64,000 nt of DNA from contig NZ_KZ454941.1 of assembly GCF_002797375.1 (NCBI RefSeq), positions 2,758,984-2,822,983 on the forward strand, in the 5' to 3' direction. The notes below the pieces were generated by a model, which was not told the origin of the DNA, did no database searches, and saw nothing but the letters and a program-made list of their open reading frames with translations. The stretch's first letter is position 1, and each line of letters opens with the position of its first letter. Shown piece by piece: positions 1-8,804 of this stretch. The position numbers were made by a program, and so were the translations under genes. The stretch comes from Bacillus sp. FJAT-42315 (lineage in GTDB: Bacteria > Bacillota > Bacilli > Bacillales > Domibacillaceae).

Positions 1-470
1 TCTGCTTTTATTTCTTCATATGTGGTTAAACGGTTCGATACATCCGGTAGCCCCTCTGGAGTCGACCCAAAAAACGGATATCCTCTAGTAGAAGCAGATG
101 CCAATAAGATGAGCTGGTCACATAGCCCTGGATGATCTGCAACGAACTGCATAGCGACAGCCCCACCTGTGGACCAACCGATGATAGAGAAGTTTTCCAA
201 TCCAATTTCATCAACAAACTGTTTCACATCATCAGAAAAATCTTTAATCGACCGAACCGGCTCATGATAAGTTGATCCTCCAAACCCACGCAAGTCAACA
301 GCATATACCTTATACTGCTTGTCCAAATGATCAATGAGCACATCCCAATGTTTAGAAGAGGTCATATTCCCATGAATTAACAATAACGGTTCACTTCCAC
401 CTTGGCGTTCTCGATACGACAATGTTTCTCCATTAGCTAATGTTACTTTATTTAATGCAACAGTTGTCAT
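1..470 (-). CDS. alpha/beta-fold hydrolase, N-terminal part (runs off the window)
   Basis: The first 156 codons of a minus-strand gene starting at the ATG at 468-470 are visible; the C-terminus lies outside. Residues 33-35 are the HGN oxyanion motif, and residues 98-102 are GWSTG, a nucleophile elbow with Ser100 as the likely catalytic serine. Between them is the DLRGFGGS segment typical of esterases, lipases and haloperoxidase-like members of the family. The acid and histidine of the triad are not visible. It lies 175 bases downstream of the livM-like gene on the same strand, so it may belong to the same catabolic locus, although a weak separate promoter is possible. Substrate unknown. Confidence 0.88.
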   Translation of the reverse strand, partial: MTTVALNKVTLANGETLSYRERQGGSEPLLLIHGNMTSSKHWDVLIDHLDKQYKVYAVDLRGFGGSTYHEPVRSIKDFSDDVKQFVDEIGLENFSIIGWSTGGAVAMQFVADHPGLCDQLILLASASTRGYPFFGSTPEGLPDVSNRLTTYEEIKA

Positions 471-501
471 ATTTATTCCCCTTTTCCCTTATTGAAATGT
501 T

Positions 502-530
502 TTTACACCCCTCGTACGTTCATTCGTCAA
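502..530 (-). promoter_or_regulatory. weak candidate sigma-A promoter for the hydrolase
   Basis: On the minus strand a TTGACG hexamer (525-530) is followed after 17 bases by TGTAAA (502-507), a 4/6 match to a -10 box. The 471-645 gap also contains an 8-bp inverted repeat (CGATATAA at 567-574, TTATATCG at 589-596). No other feature is seen in this gap. Confidence 0.3.
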
Positions 531-645
531 AAATTAGGAATTTATTCTAACTCTTCCTTTCTTCCACGATATAAACTAAAATTCCTGCTTATATCGCTAG
601 CTATTTTCCACTTATTGTCGGTTTCAGCAGATATATGACGATGTT

Positions 646-1659
646 TTAGCTGGCTATATCTTTTTTCTGTTGAGGAGCTTCTTGCGCTTTGCTCTTCCGC
701 TTATTTCTTAGTTTCGCCAATGTGCCAACGATACCGCGTGGAAAGAACATAACAGCTAAAATATAAATAATCCCAAAGAAGATAATCCACCGTTCGAAAA
801 TCCAATGCACTTTCGCAAGTTCCGTTAACCAATGATGAGCAAACTCAATCAATCCAGCCCCAATAATCGCTCCAACTAGTGTTCCTACACCACCAATGAT
901 CGTAATTAATAGAGCATCCAAGGTCACATCCATCGCAAACACACTCGTATTCACAAATCGTAACGACACCGAGTATAAACTTCCTGCTAAACCCGCAATG
1001 ACTCCAGCGACAACCGAGGCAATAATTTTATAATGAAGCACTTGATAACCGAGTGACTCTGTTCGCTGCTCATTTTCCCGAATCGCTTGCCACACTTTCC
1101 CTAATGGTGAATGAGTAAATCGCTGTAACAAGACAAACACAACGATCATAGTAACTAAACAGATAAGATAAAAATCGGTACGATCCTTGGCGAAGTCCGG
1201 CACACGAAACGTAAACCCATCATTCCCAAATGTTAACGTCCGCCACTTTTCCGCTAATACGAGGAATAAACCAGAAAGAGCTAACGTGAGCATCGCATAG
1301 AAATGACTTTTCAATCGCAATGTCAATAAGCCAACAATATAGCTTAATATCCCAGTAAATAAAACAGTGAAAAGTACCGCTAATAAAAAATAAAAGGGAG
1401 TCGGTTCAAATTGCTTCATAAAGATTCCCATCGTGTAAGCGCCAATTCCAAAAAACATCGCATGACCGAAAGAAACAATTCCAGTATAGCCAAGAAGAAT
1501 ATCATAGCTCATCGCAAAAATAGCAAAGATAAAGATTTGCGTGAACAAAATTAACATACTGCGCGAATCATAAATAAACGGCAATAAAAGGAGAAAAGCT
1601 GCAATGATCGAATACAACACCGTCTGTTTGTTTTGTTGATACCAAGTCACAAATTTCAC
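646..1659 (-). CDS. livM: branched-chain-amino-acid-type ABC transporter permease (LivM-like)
   Basis: A 337-residue polytopic membrane protein with about eight to ten hydrophobic segments and the FGHAMFFGIGAY and SLYS...F signatures of the LivM (BPD_transp_2) permease family. It would form the membrane channel together with the LivH-like protein. Its ATG overlaps the livH stop by four bases, indicating translational coupling. The C-terminus is a basic Lys/Arg/Gln-rich tail. Family assignment is firm. The substrate is not: Liv-type importers also take up aromatic and short-chain acids, and this one is linked to a CoA-ligase-like gene. Confidence 0.93.
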   Translation of the reverse strand: MKFVTWYQQNKQTVLYSIIAAFLLLLPFIYDSRSMLILFTQIFIFAIFAMSYDILLGYTGIVSFGHAMFFGIGAYTMGIFMKQFEPTPFYFLLAVLFTVLFTGILSYIVGLLTLRLKSHFYAMLTLALSGLFLVLAEKWRTLTFGNDGFTFRVPDFAKDRTDFYLICLVTMIVVFVLLQRFTHSPLGKVWQAIRENEQRTESLGYQVLHYKIIASVVAGVIAGLAGSLYSVSLRFVNTSVFAMDVTLDALLITIIGGVGTLVGAIIGAGLIEFAHHWLTELAKVHWIFERWIIFFGIIYILAVMFFPRGIVGTLAKLRNKRKSKAQEAPQQKKDIAS

Positions 1660-2516
1660 CCCTTCGCCCCAAATAATCCTTGCGGTCGAAACACTAAGAC
1701 GATCGCCATTAATAACATATTGGCCGCTAACGCTAAATCCGGTACATAATAGGCCATTAATGAACCTGATAAACCAACTAAAATCGCTGCAAATAACGAA
1801 CCACTAAAGCTTCCCATCCCACCTATGACGACCACGATAAACGCAAGAATCGCAAATTCCATTCCCATTCCAGCATGAATCACGCCAGAATATGGACCAA
1901 ACAGCACTCCACCAAGTGCCGCCATTCCAGCCCCAACCATAAACACAAGCATAAATACCTTCTGAATATTAATCCCTAGCGCTTGGATCATCTCCTTATC
2001 CATCACCCCAGCTCGAACAACAAGACCAATTTTTGTATTTTTCAATACGTATTGAACAAGGAAAAAGACAAGAAAGCCAATCAAAATAATAAACGCACGA
2101 TATTTAATGATCGTAATCCCAGCCACTTCCCAACTTCCTGTCAAATAATCGGGAGGCGCGGCTGAAATTTGATTCGGTCCCCAAACGACTTTCAGCATTT
2201 CCGATAGTACGAGCATAAGGCCAAGTGTAATTAAAATTTGCTGCACATGATTCCCATAAACCGGCTTAATAATCCACTTTTCCGTCATCAGCCCTAATAA
2301 ACACCCCGTAATAATCGCACCAATAATTCCGATAAAAAAACTTCCCGTCACAGAGTAAAACCAAACACCGCTATAAGCTCCCCAAGCAAACAAGCCACCG
2401 TGAGCGAAATTCAATACATCCATTAATCCAAAGATCAGCGTTAACCCAGCAGCCAGTAAAAAAATGAGCATCCCTGTCGCTAGTCCATTTAAAACAAGGT
2501 TCATTAACACATCCAC
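1656..2516 (-). CDS. livH: branched-chain-amino-acid-type ABC transporter permease (LivH-like)
   Basis: A 286-residue inner-membrane permease. The N-terminal LTLIFGLMDVLNFAHGG segment and the later VVIGGMGSFSGSLFAA loop are typical of LivH, with roughly eight transmembrane segments across the length. It is the second permease of the five-gene importer: it follows livF by 18 bases and overlaps livM by four. The expected family length is about 290 residues, so the gene looks intact. Confidence 0.93.
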   Translation of the reverse strand: MDVLMNLVLNGLATGMLIFLLAAGLTLIFGLMDVLNFAHGGLFAWGAYSGVWFYSVTGSFFIGIIGAIITGCLLGLMTEKWIIKPVYGNHVQQILITLGLMLVLSEMLKVVWGPNQISAAPPDYLTGSWEVAGITIIKYRAFIILIGFLVFFLVQYVLKNTKIGLVVRAGVMDKEMIQALGINIQKVFMLVFMVGAGMAALGGVLFGPYSGVIHAGMGMEFAILAFIVVVIGGMGSFSGSLFAAILVGLSGSLMAYYVPDLALAANMLLMAIVLVFRPQGLFGAKG

Positions 2517-2534
2517 GGAAATACCCTCCCTTCT

Positions 2535-3242
2535 TTAAGCAATTCCCAAATATTTTCTTCGAAGTTGTTCATCTTCTTTCAATTCCTTCATTGCACCATC
2601 TGTCACGGTTTTCCCGTCATCCACAATATAAAAATGGTCTCCAATCGTACTCGCCATGTAGAAATTTTGCTCCACAAGCACGATCGTCGTTTTCTCCTTC
2701 ATCTGCATAATCGACTCCATCACCTTATCAACAACAATTGGGGCAAGCCCTTTGCTCGGCTCATCAATCAAAAGCAAGTCATTTTCATTAACGTACGCTC
2801 GCGCAATCGAGAGCATTTGTTTTTGTCCTCCACTTAACAACCCACCCGGCTTATGCCAGAATTTTTTCAAATCCGGAAACAACGCCAATATCCATTCAAG
2901 CCGTTCCTTTGTGACATCGTTTTCTTTCCTCATAGCTACCTTCATATTTTCTTCCACCGTTAAATCATAAAAAATCCCCTGATCCTCTGGAACGTAGCCA
3001 ATTCCATTTAAAGCAATCGTATACGTAGGCAGCTGTTGAATTTCTTGACCTTTAAAAAGAATCGTTCCTGTCGCTGCCGGATTTAAGCCCATAATCGTTC
3101 GCAACGTTGTCGTTTTTCCAGCTCCATTTCGCCCAAGTAAAACTGTCACCTCTCCTTGCTTAACGTTAAAGGAAACACCTTGCAATATGTGAAATTGGTC
3201 AATATACGTTTCAATTTGATCCACTTGTAAAAGTGTACTCAT
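2535..3242 (-). CDS. livF: ABC transporter ATP-binding protein (LivF-like)
   Basis: A 235-residue cytoplasmic ATPase. Walker A is GRNGAGKTT near residues 38-46, the ABC signature is LSGGQKQMLSIARA, and Walker B is LLLIDEPSKGLAP, the SKGLAP being typical of LivF. It ends in the usual short LivF tail. The ATG overlaps the stop of the upstream LivG-like gene, so the two ATPases are translationally coupled and probably work as a heterodimer powering the LivH/LivM channel. Confidence 0.94.
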   Translation of the reverse strand: MSTLLQVDQIETYIDQFHILQGVSFNVKQGEVTVLLGRNGAGKTTTLRTIMGLNPAATGTILFKGQEIQQLPTYTIALNGIGYVPEDQGIFYDLTVEENMKVAMRKENDVTKERLEWILALFPDLKKFWHKPGGLLSGGQKQMLSIARAYVNENDLLLIDEPSKGLAPIVVDKVMESIMQMKEKTTIVLVEQNFYMASTIGDHFYIVDDGKTVTDGAMKELKEDEQLRRKYLGIA

Positions 3243-3994
3243 TCATATAGACCTCCTAAATATGCTGTTTGAACGGTTTCATTTTTCATAATCGCTTCCG
3301 GTGTATCATCGGCAAGCAACCGCCCGTTAAACAACACCATAATCGAATCGGATAAATCCATAATCATATCCATTTTGTGCTCGATTAAAATAATCGTTCG
3401 ATCTCCCTTGTCTTTAATCTTTTTCACCGTTTCTAATATCGCTGGCACCTCTTCAAGTGACATACCAGCTGTCGGTTCATCTAAAAGTAAAACATCCGTT
3501 TCTAGTGCTAAAAGCATCGCAATTTCTAGCTTTCGTTTTTCTCCATGTGCTAAGTTGACGGCTAATGCATCTTTTTTGTCTGCTAACAGAACGAGTTCTA
3601 GCCATTGAAGTGCTTTTTCTGTCATCTCCTTGTACTTTTTCGAATGAACGAGCATTTGATAGCGCACCCCTAACTGCGACTGAACGGCTAAGCGAACATT
3701 TTCTAATACCGTTAAATTCGGAAAAACATTTGTAATTTGAAAGGATCGTCCAATCCCTGTTCGTGTTCTCTCGGTTGGAGATAAACTCGTGATATCTTTT
3801 CCTCGAAAATAAATTTGGCCGCTACTAGGCATCAATTGTCCACTAAGCAAGTTAAAAAAAGTCGTTTTTCCAGCCCCATTCGGACCAATAATCGATTTAA
3901 AATGATGCTCAGGCATTTCAAAAGTCACAGCATCGACCGCTGTATGACCACCAAAGTGAATACTTACATCCTTCGTTTCAATGAGTGCATTCAT
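3239..3994 (-). CDS. livG: ABC transporter ATP-binding protein (LivG-like)
   Basis: A 251-residue ATPase with Walker A GPNGAGKTTFFN, the LivG-type signature LAHGEKRKLEIA in place of LSGGQ, Walker B VLLLDEPTAGM and an H-loop in LIEHKMD. The ATG at 3992-3994 is preferred to upstream in-frame starts because a GGTGGTG ribosome site lies about nine bases ahead of it and the upstream reading would run into the livK hairpin. It partners the LivF-like ATPase; the stop overlaps the livF start. Confidence 0.92.
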   Translation of the reverse strand: MNALIETKDVSIHFGGHTAVDAVTFEMPEHHFKSIIGPNGAGKTTFFNLLSGQLMPSSGQIYFRGKDITSLSPTERTRTGIGRSFQITNVFPNLTVLENVRLAVQSQLGVRYQMLVHSKKYKEMTEKALQWLELVLLADKKDALAVNLAHGEKRKLEIAMLLALETDVLLLDEPTAGMSLEEVPAILETVKKIKDKGDRTIILIEHKMDMIMDLSDSIMVLFNGRLLADDTPEAIMKNETVQTAYLGGLYE

Positions 3995-4027
3995 CCTATT
4001 CACCACCAATGTGTTCAATTTAGAGCA

Positions 4028-4057
4028 GGCTGTCTCATACATACGATTGAGACAGCC
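4028..4057 (-). terminator. perfect 10-bp hairpin between livK and livG
   Basis: GGCTGTCTCA (4028-4037) and TGAGACAGCC (4048-4057) form a perfect stem with a 10-base loop, 11 bases past the livK stop. There is no clear U-run after it. It therefore looks more like an intra-operon 3'-end stabiliser or partial attenuator that raises binding-protein expression than a full terminator. Confidence 0.6.
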
Positions 4058-4067
4058 CACATGAAGA

Positions 4068-5297
4068 TTATTTATTTAAAATCGGAGGAGCTGTTTCTTT
4101 CGGTGTTAATTCTCTAATTAAAACCGGTACAGGATAATCTACCCCCTCTTTTTCCTCTAGCTTAATTGCGTATAAAGTTTGCAATGCTTGATGATCCTCC
4201 GGGCGGAATGTCATTTTCCCTTTCGGAGACTCGAAGCTCATCCCTTCCATTGTGTCGATGAGAGTTTGTCCATCTGTATCACCATCTGTCTGTTTTACCG
4301 CCTCAACAATCGCCATCGCAGAAGTCATCCCACCAGGCGTAAACAAGTCTGGTACTTGGCCATCAAAACGCTTCTTGTGTTCTTCAACGAGCCACTTATT
4401 CACATCATTGTTTGGAAGTTCATGATAATAAACAGTGAACCCTTCCATACCGACTAATGGCTTCATTAAAGATAAAGCGGCAATATCTGGCGCACCTGTT
4501 GAAATTTTGATGCCTTTTTCTTGTAGCTTCATATCAGAAATTTGATTCCAAGGAGAATTCGCCCCTGCCCAAACAACAAATAAGTAATCAGGCTTCGCAT
4601 CAATGATTTTCTGAATATTAGATGTGAAATCTGTTGCCTTTTGATCCGCATACTCCTCGTGAACAATTTCAGCTCCTAGCTTTGTCGCCGCTTCTTTAAA
4701 CGCTTTAATTCCATCACGACCAAAGGAGTAATCTGGTGCAAGAGTAGCAATTTTCACACCTTTTTTGGCGATAGCTGCCGCTCCAGCAATCGCATCTTGA
4801 GACGAGTTACGAGCTGTTCTAAAAATATAAGGATTGAATTCAGAACCTGTAATGCTATCAGCTACCGCAGGCTCAACGATCATAATTTTTTCATATTCCT
4901 CAGCTAACGGTAAAACCGCTAATGTATCTCCTGAGCTTGAAGATCCAACTAAAAAGTCCACTTCATCTTCCTCTAACAATTTCGTTGCTTTTTGAACCGC
5001 TACTTCCGGTTTTGTTTCCGTATCTTCAACGATAAATTCGATTTTTCTTCCAGCTACTTCTTGCGTACCATCCGTGGCATAATCTAAACCAAGCTCAAAC
5101 CCATTCACCGTCTGCTTTCCATACGCCTCAAGTCCACCCGTTAACGAAGCCAACACCCCGACTTTAATCGGTTCCTCACTATTTCCTCCATTGCTATCCC
5201 CACCGCTGTTCGTATCACTAGACGTACAACCACTAGCAAAAGCCATAACAAAGGCAACCATTAACAAAAACAACGTATGACGCGTGATCCTCTTCAT
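4068..5297 (-). CDS. livK: ABC transporter substrate-binding lipoprotein (LivK-like)
   Basis: A 409-residue extracellular lipoprotein starting at the ATG at 5295-5297. A GGGGGAAG ribosome site supports this start, which gives a clean signal peptide; an upstream in-frame ATG would add 18 residues before it. The lipobox is ASGC with Cys24 as the lipidated residue, followed by a Ser/Gly/Asn linker and a type-1 periplasmic-binding fold opening with IKVGVLASLTGGLEAYG. It captures the ligand for the LivH/M/G/F complex. The fold is shared by binders of branched-chain amino acids, amides, aromatic acids and other ligands, so the ligand cannot be read from sequence. Confidence 0.93.
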   Translation of the reverse strand: MKRITRHTLFLLMVAFVMAFASGCTSSDTNSGGDSNGGNSEEPIKVGVLASLTGGLEAYGKQTVNGFELGLDYATDGTQEVAGRKIEFIVEDTETKPEVAVQKATKLLEEDEVDFLVGSSSSGDTLAVLPLAEEYEKIMIVEPAVADSITGSEFNPYIFRTARNSSQDAIAGAAAIAKKGVKIATLAPDYSFGRDGIKAFKEAATKLGAEIVHEEYADQKATDFTSNIQKIIDAKPDYLFVVWAGANSPWNQISDMKLQEKGIKISTGAPDIAALSLMKPLVGMEGFTVYYHELPNNDVNKWLVEEHKKRFDGQVPDLFTPGGMTSAMAIVEAVKQTDGDTDGQTLIDTMEGMSFESPKGKMTFRPEDHQALQTLYAIKLEEKEGVDYPVPVLIRELTPKETAPPILNK

Positions 5298-5382
5298 TTC
5301 TCTTCCCCCTTTTGCATATTCAAAATAAAATCCCCTCTGTACACCTATCATAAATAAAACAAGTTACAAATGAGTTACATAG

Positions 5383-5540
5383 AAAAGCGGAGCCGACTGT
5401 TCAGACACGACAAGCAAATGACAGAATGACGAAATGGCGTTCTTCAGCCATGCAGTCAGGCTGGCATTTGACTCGAGTGTCTAGGAGGCGGAGCTGGACA
5501 TCGCGAAAAGCGGAAGGCGCTTGTTCAGCAGCGCACGGAC
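5383..5540 (+). repeat. composite copy of dispersed intergenic repeat family A
   Basis: Two modules starting AAAAGCGGA (5384 and about 5503) flank a GC-rich stretch; GGCGGAGCTGGACA lies between them. The block GCGGAGCCGACTGTTCAG, continuing ACACGACAAGCAAA, recurs with one change near 55648-55675. The module AAAAGCGGAAGGCGCT also begins the copies at 31.6, 42.2 and 55.5 kb. Here it lies antisense to the flanking genes, between the KAS III-like and livK genes. It is not convincingly coding. Confidence 0.75.
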
Positions 5541-5543
5541 TAT

Positions 5544-6548
5544 TTAGACATCTCCTTGCCATTGCAAAACAGTCGCCGCCCAGGTGTATCCAGTTCCTGC
5601 ACTCACAGTGACAATTAGATCATCCTTATGCAAAAGCCCCTGCTTCTCTGCTAGGTGCAAACCAAAACAAGGATCTAAGGCAGACATATGGCCATAATCT
5701 TCTAAATAAAGAGCTTGGTGATCCTTTAACTGTAAAGCGGTCAAAAGCTCTTGAAACATTGAGCGTTTCGTATGAAGCGGTAAAAGCATCGCAATATCTC
5801 CAACAGAATAACCGCTTCGATCTAAAGCTTGTTCAACGACCGACACAAAGTTTGGGATAGACACGGGATCTAGCCGTTCTTTCATACTTAATGGGTCTTT
5901 TACATCAATATAATGCTGACGTTCAGCTACTGTTTCCACACTTGGAACTAGCACAGACCCTCCAGCTGGAATTTTGACATCATCATGGAATGACCCGTCT
6001 GTGATGATAGCTGATGATAAGATCGTACTCTTTAAAAAATTTCTTGAAACTAATGCTGCCGCTCCTCCATCGGCAAAATTGAACATAAAACGTGAACGTG
6101 GATTTTCATAATCAATAATTTGCGACTCCTTACAGCCGCCTACTAACAGAATATTTCGAATAGTTTTATCAGATTTCAACATATCCTTCGCTACTTTTAA
6201 AGCAATGGGGAAGCAGGAACTTACATTCATTAGCTCAAACGCATAGGCATTTTTGCACCCAAGCTCATGTTGAATTTTCGTGGCGACAGACCAAACATAA
6301 TAATCTTTATGAGGACTGCCAAAATAAATCACGACATCAATTTCCTCCGGGTCTACTTCTTTTAAAATTTCCATTCCTGCTTTAATCGCCAAATCCGATA
6401 CATGTTCATTCTCTAGAGCAACATGCTTTTTACACAAGCCAAATTTTTCAATGATCACCTCTTCCGGAATGCTTGTTTTTCCTGCTAAATCAGCAGCTGT
6501 TTCAGCATGTTTCGGTGTATAAATAGCTGTAGATGAAATACCGATCAT
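5544..6548 (-). CDS. 3-oxoacyl-ACP synthase III-like (thiolase fold) protein with Cys-His-His site
   Basis: A 334-residue thiolase-fold protein. Aligned by motif to FabH, Cys112 in NVSSCFPIAL is the acyl-accepting cysteine and His259 in LLPLHTKR is the first basic residue. The position normally Asn in YGNTSAAS is His287 in YGHMSALDP. The true FabH in this window (58224-59156) keeps Cys112-His235-Asn265. The glycine-rich C-terminal SAGTGYTWAA matches the family end. It follows the ligase gene by two bases, so it probably condenses or transfers an acyl group made by that ligase. This is a pathway-specific paralogue, not housekeeping FabH; the actual reaction is unknown. Confidence 0.85.
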   Translation of the reverse strand: MIGISSTAIYTPKHAETAADLAGKTSIPEEVIIEKFGLCKKHVALENEHVSDLAIKAGMEILKEVDPEEIDVVIYFGSPHKDYYVWSVATKIQHELGCKNAYAFELMNVSSCFPIALKVAKDMLKSDKTIRNILLVGGCKESQIIDYENPRSRFMFNFADGGAAALVSRNFLKSTILSSAIITDGSFHDDVKIPAGGSVLVPSVETVAERQHYIDVKDPLSMKERLDPVSIPNFVSVVEQALDRSGYSVGDIAMLLPLHTKRSMFQELLTALQLKDHQALYLEDYGHMSALDPCFGLHLAEKQGLLHKDDLIVTVSAGTGYTWAATVLQWQGDV

Positions 6549-6550
6549 GA

Positions 6551-8068
6551 CTATTCTCCTTTCAACATACTTTCTTTTGTTAATAAAGCTTTTAATTGCT
6601 TTTTATCCACTTTCCCCGCTGCATTTTTTGGTAGTTCAGATACGATGACAAATGATTTAGGAATTTTATACTTTGCTAGTTTACTTAAGCAAGCTTGCTT
6701 TAACTGTTCTTCCGTGATGGAATAGTTTTCTTTTACGACGAGAAAAGCAAAGGGAACCTCTCCCCACTTCTCATCTGAAACACCAATGACGGCCACTTCA
6801 TCAATTGCTACTTCTTCTCTCAACACTTGTTCAATTTCAAGCGGATACACATTTTCTCCACCGGAAATGATCATCTCTTTTTTGCGACCGATGATATAGA
6901 TAAAGCCTTCTTCATCTGCCTTCGCATAGTCTCCGGTATGAAACCAGCCATCTGTTATCGCTTGCTTCGTTTCGGCAGGCAACCGCCAATATTCCTTGAT
7001 CACGTTAGGTCCTTTAACGACCAATTCTCCAATTTCACCGACCGCTACTGGACAATGATTTTCATCTACAATGTTAATATCCGTGTACAAAACAGGCTTA
7101 CCTACCGAACCTATTTTTCGCTTGTAATCTTCTTTTGCGAGCATAAATACGGTAGGTGACGTTTCCGTTAAGCCATAGCCTTGATAAAAGGGCAGTCCTT
7201 GCTGTAAATAAAACTCAATCAACTCTTTCGGACAAGGGGCTCCTCCACTGCAAAAGATACGAACGGAGCTTAAATTCGTCTGGAAAAAGTCCTCATGTTT
7301 TCGGATCACATCAAAAATGGTCGGAACCCCCATAATGACGGAAATCTGTTCACGTTGGATCATATTTAACGCCTCGCCCGGATCGAATTTACCTAATACC
7401 GCTACCGTTCCGCCGGCAAAAAATGTTGGAAAAGCAAATAACCCAATTCCGCCAATATGGAAAAACGGCAATAAGACAAGCGTGCGATCCATTGAATTGA
7501 TGTCAATACTCGTGCAATTATTGACCGCATTCCAAAACATATTTTCTTGTGTTAAAACGGCGCCTTTCGGACGACCTGTCGTACCAGATGTATAACAAAT
7601 CATATAAGGTGTGGAAGCATCGATGATTGGAAAATCATGTGAAGTGTAGGTTTCTTGAAGTGGTGGTAAAGTGATAGATTCAATCGATTGAGTGGTAACT
7701 TGTGGATGTTCGTTTGTTAATGTTGCGACTGTCCTATGAAATTCATGTTCATAGATCAGCATACTCATTTCACTATCTGCCATTTGATACGATAGTTCTT
7801 CGGAAGTAAGACGAGTATTCAGCGGAACAGCGATCGCCCCAATTTTAGCAATGGCAAACAGCAATAACACGTAATCTATTCGATTATTGAAATACAGCCC
7901 AACTCGATCCCCTTGTTGAAGCATTTCTATTTTTCGCAAATAATAAGCCCATCGATTCATTTCGTTATTCATCTCAAAATAGGTGAGTCGGCGCCTTTGA
8001 TCTAATAGCGCCAGACGATGCGGATTTATCATTGCCCGTTTTTCAATCCATGTAGAAATTTGCTCCAT
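6551..8068 (-). CDS. AMP-forming acyl-CoA synthetase / ligase family protein
   Basis: An adenylate-forming enzyme of about 505 residues. It carries the phosphate-binding loop YTSGTTGRPKGA, the YGLTETSPT motif, the GWFHTGDYAK motif with the hinge GRKKEMIISGGENVYP, and the C-terminal AAGKVDKKQL lysine motif. All catalytic signatures are intact. It should activate a carboxylic acid to an acyl-adenylate and then to acyl-CoA. The ATG at 8066-8068 is chosen because the AAAGGAG ribosome site abuts the upstream ATG at 8078-8080 directly. It sits between tetR and the KAS III-like gene in a tight minus-strand operon next to a Liv-type importer, so the imported ligand is its plausible substrate. Confidence 0.92.
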   Translation of the reverse strand: MEQISTWIEKRAMINPHRLALLDQRRRLTYFEMNNEMNRWAYYLRKIEMLQQGDRVGLYFNNRIDYVLLLFAIAKIGAIAVPLNTRLTSEELSYQMADSEMSMLIYEHEFHRTVATLTNEHPQVTTQSIESITLPPLQETYTSHDFPIIDASTPYMICYTSGTTGRPKGAVLTQENMFWNAVNNCTSIDINSMDRTLVLLPFFHIGGIGLFAFPTFFAGGTVAVLGKFDPGEALNMIQREQISVIMGVPTIFDVIRKHEDFFQTNLSSVRIFCSGGAPCPKELIEFYLQQGLPFYQGYGLTETSPTVFMLAKEDYKRKIGSVGKPVLYTDINIVDENHCPVAVGEIGELVVKGPNVIKEYWRLPAETKQAITDGWFHTGDYAKADEEGFIYIIGRKKEMIISGGENVYPLEIEQVLREEVAIDEVAVIGVSDEKWGEVPFAFLVVKENYSITEEQLKQACLSKLAKYKIPKSFVIVSELPKNAAGKVDKKQLKALLTKESMLKGE

Positions 8069-8093
8069 CCTCGCTTTCATCTCCTTTAATAAT

Positions 8094-8693
8094 TTATTGC
8101 TTTAAACCATGAAACACCATATCCATCGCACTTTCGAACACGTCATCAGGTACGGACTCTTCTTCCCAATACACCCATCTCATCCCTAAAAACTGTCCAA
8201 TCCCCATTAAGCAATAAGTAATCGCCTCTTGATTTAACGATTTAAATTCACCATCCTCCATCGCTTTCGAGAGCGCTTTCATATAGCCATTCGCTAATCG
8301 ATCATAGTAATAGCGATACAATTTGACATCAACAAGAAGCGCTTGTTGGATGATGCTGTATAGATTGTGATGATTTTTCACCCATAAGAAAAATGTTTGA
8401 AAGCCAATTCGTTGAGCGTCTTCATGACTTTCGGCAGCGGCGATCGCCTTTTTGATTTCAAACCGCACATCTCTACTCAACTGCATGACTAACTCTTCAA
8501 AAATCGCATACTTCGTTGGAAAGTAATTGTAAAATGTTCCTTGTGAAACACCCGCTCGCTGCGTAATATCAACAACAGACGTTTCATAATAGCCTTTCTC
8601 TCCAAAGATGATTTCTGCTGTTGCAAGTAGCTTTTGACGTGTCATTTGACCTTTTGCTGTTAACTTTATTTTGGCTGATGTATTTTCTGACAA
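8094..8693 (-). CDS. TetR/AcrR family transcriptional regulator
   Basis: A one-domain repressor of about 199 residues. The N-terminal helix-turn-helix reads TRQKLLATAEIIFGEKGY followed by TSVVDITQRAGVSQGTFY, a textbook TetR DNA-binding region. The C-terminal ligand domain is helical and family-variable. A TTG start at 8691-8693 is preferred because GAGAGG lies eight bases ahead of it, whereas the GTG at 8700-8702 overlaps that site; the change is only three residues. It is the first gene of the ligase operon and probably represses it in response to an acyl-CoA or the free acid. Confidence 0.88.
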   Translation of the reverse strand: MSENTSAKIKLTAKGQMTRQKLLATAEIIFGEKGYYETSVVDITQRAGVSQGTFYNYFPTKYAIFEELVMQLSRDVRFEIKKAIAAAESHEDAQRIGFQTFFLWVKNHHNLYSIIQQALLVDVKLYRYYYDRLANGYMKALSKAMEDGEFKSLNQEAITYCLMGIGQFLGMRWVYWEEESVPDDVFESAMDMVFHGLKQ

Positions 8694-8714
8694 CTGACTC
8701 ACCTCTCAGTTTTT

Positions 8715-8744
8715 ATTATAAAGAGGTGTTATTCTGTTCAGCAA
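8715..8744 (-). promoter_or_regulatory. candidate sigma-A promoter of the tetR-ligase-KAS operon
   Basis: A perfect TATAAT (8715-8720 on the minus strand) lies 18 bases from TTGCTG (8739-8744). The -35/spacer region contains an imperfect inverted repeat (ATTCTG against CAGCAAT, 8731-8745) that could be the TetR operator. Confidence 0.5.
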
Positions 8745-8804
8745 TAGACCAAAAGTTTTATTTTCTGATTTTTCTAAAAATTAAAGTTACCGATCAACAC
8801 TAAT

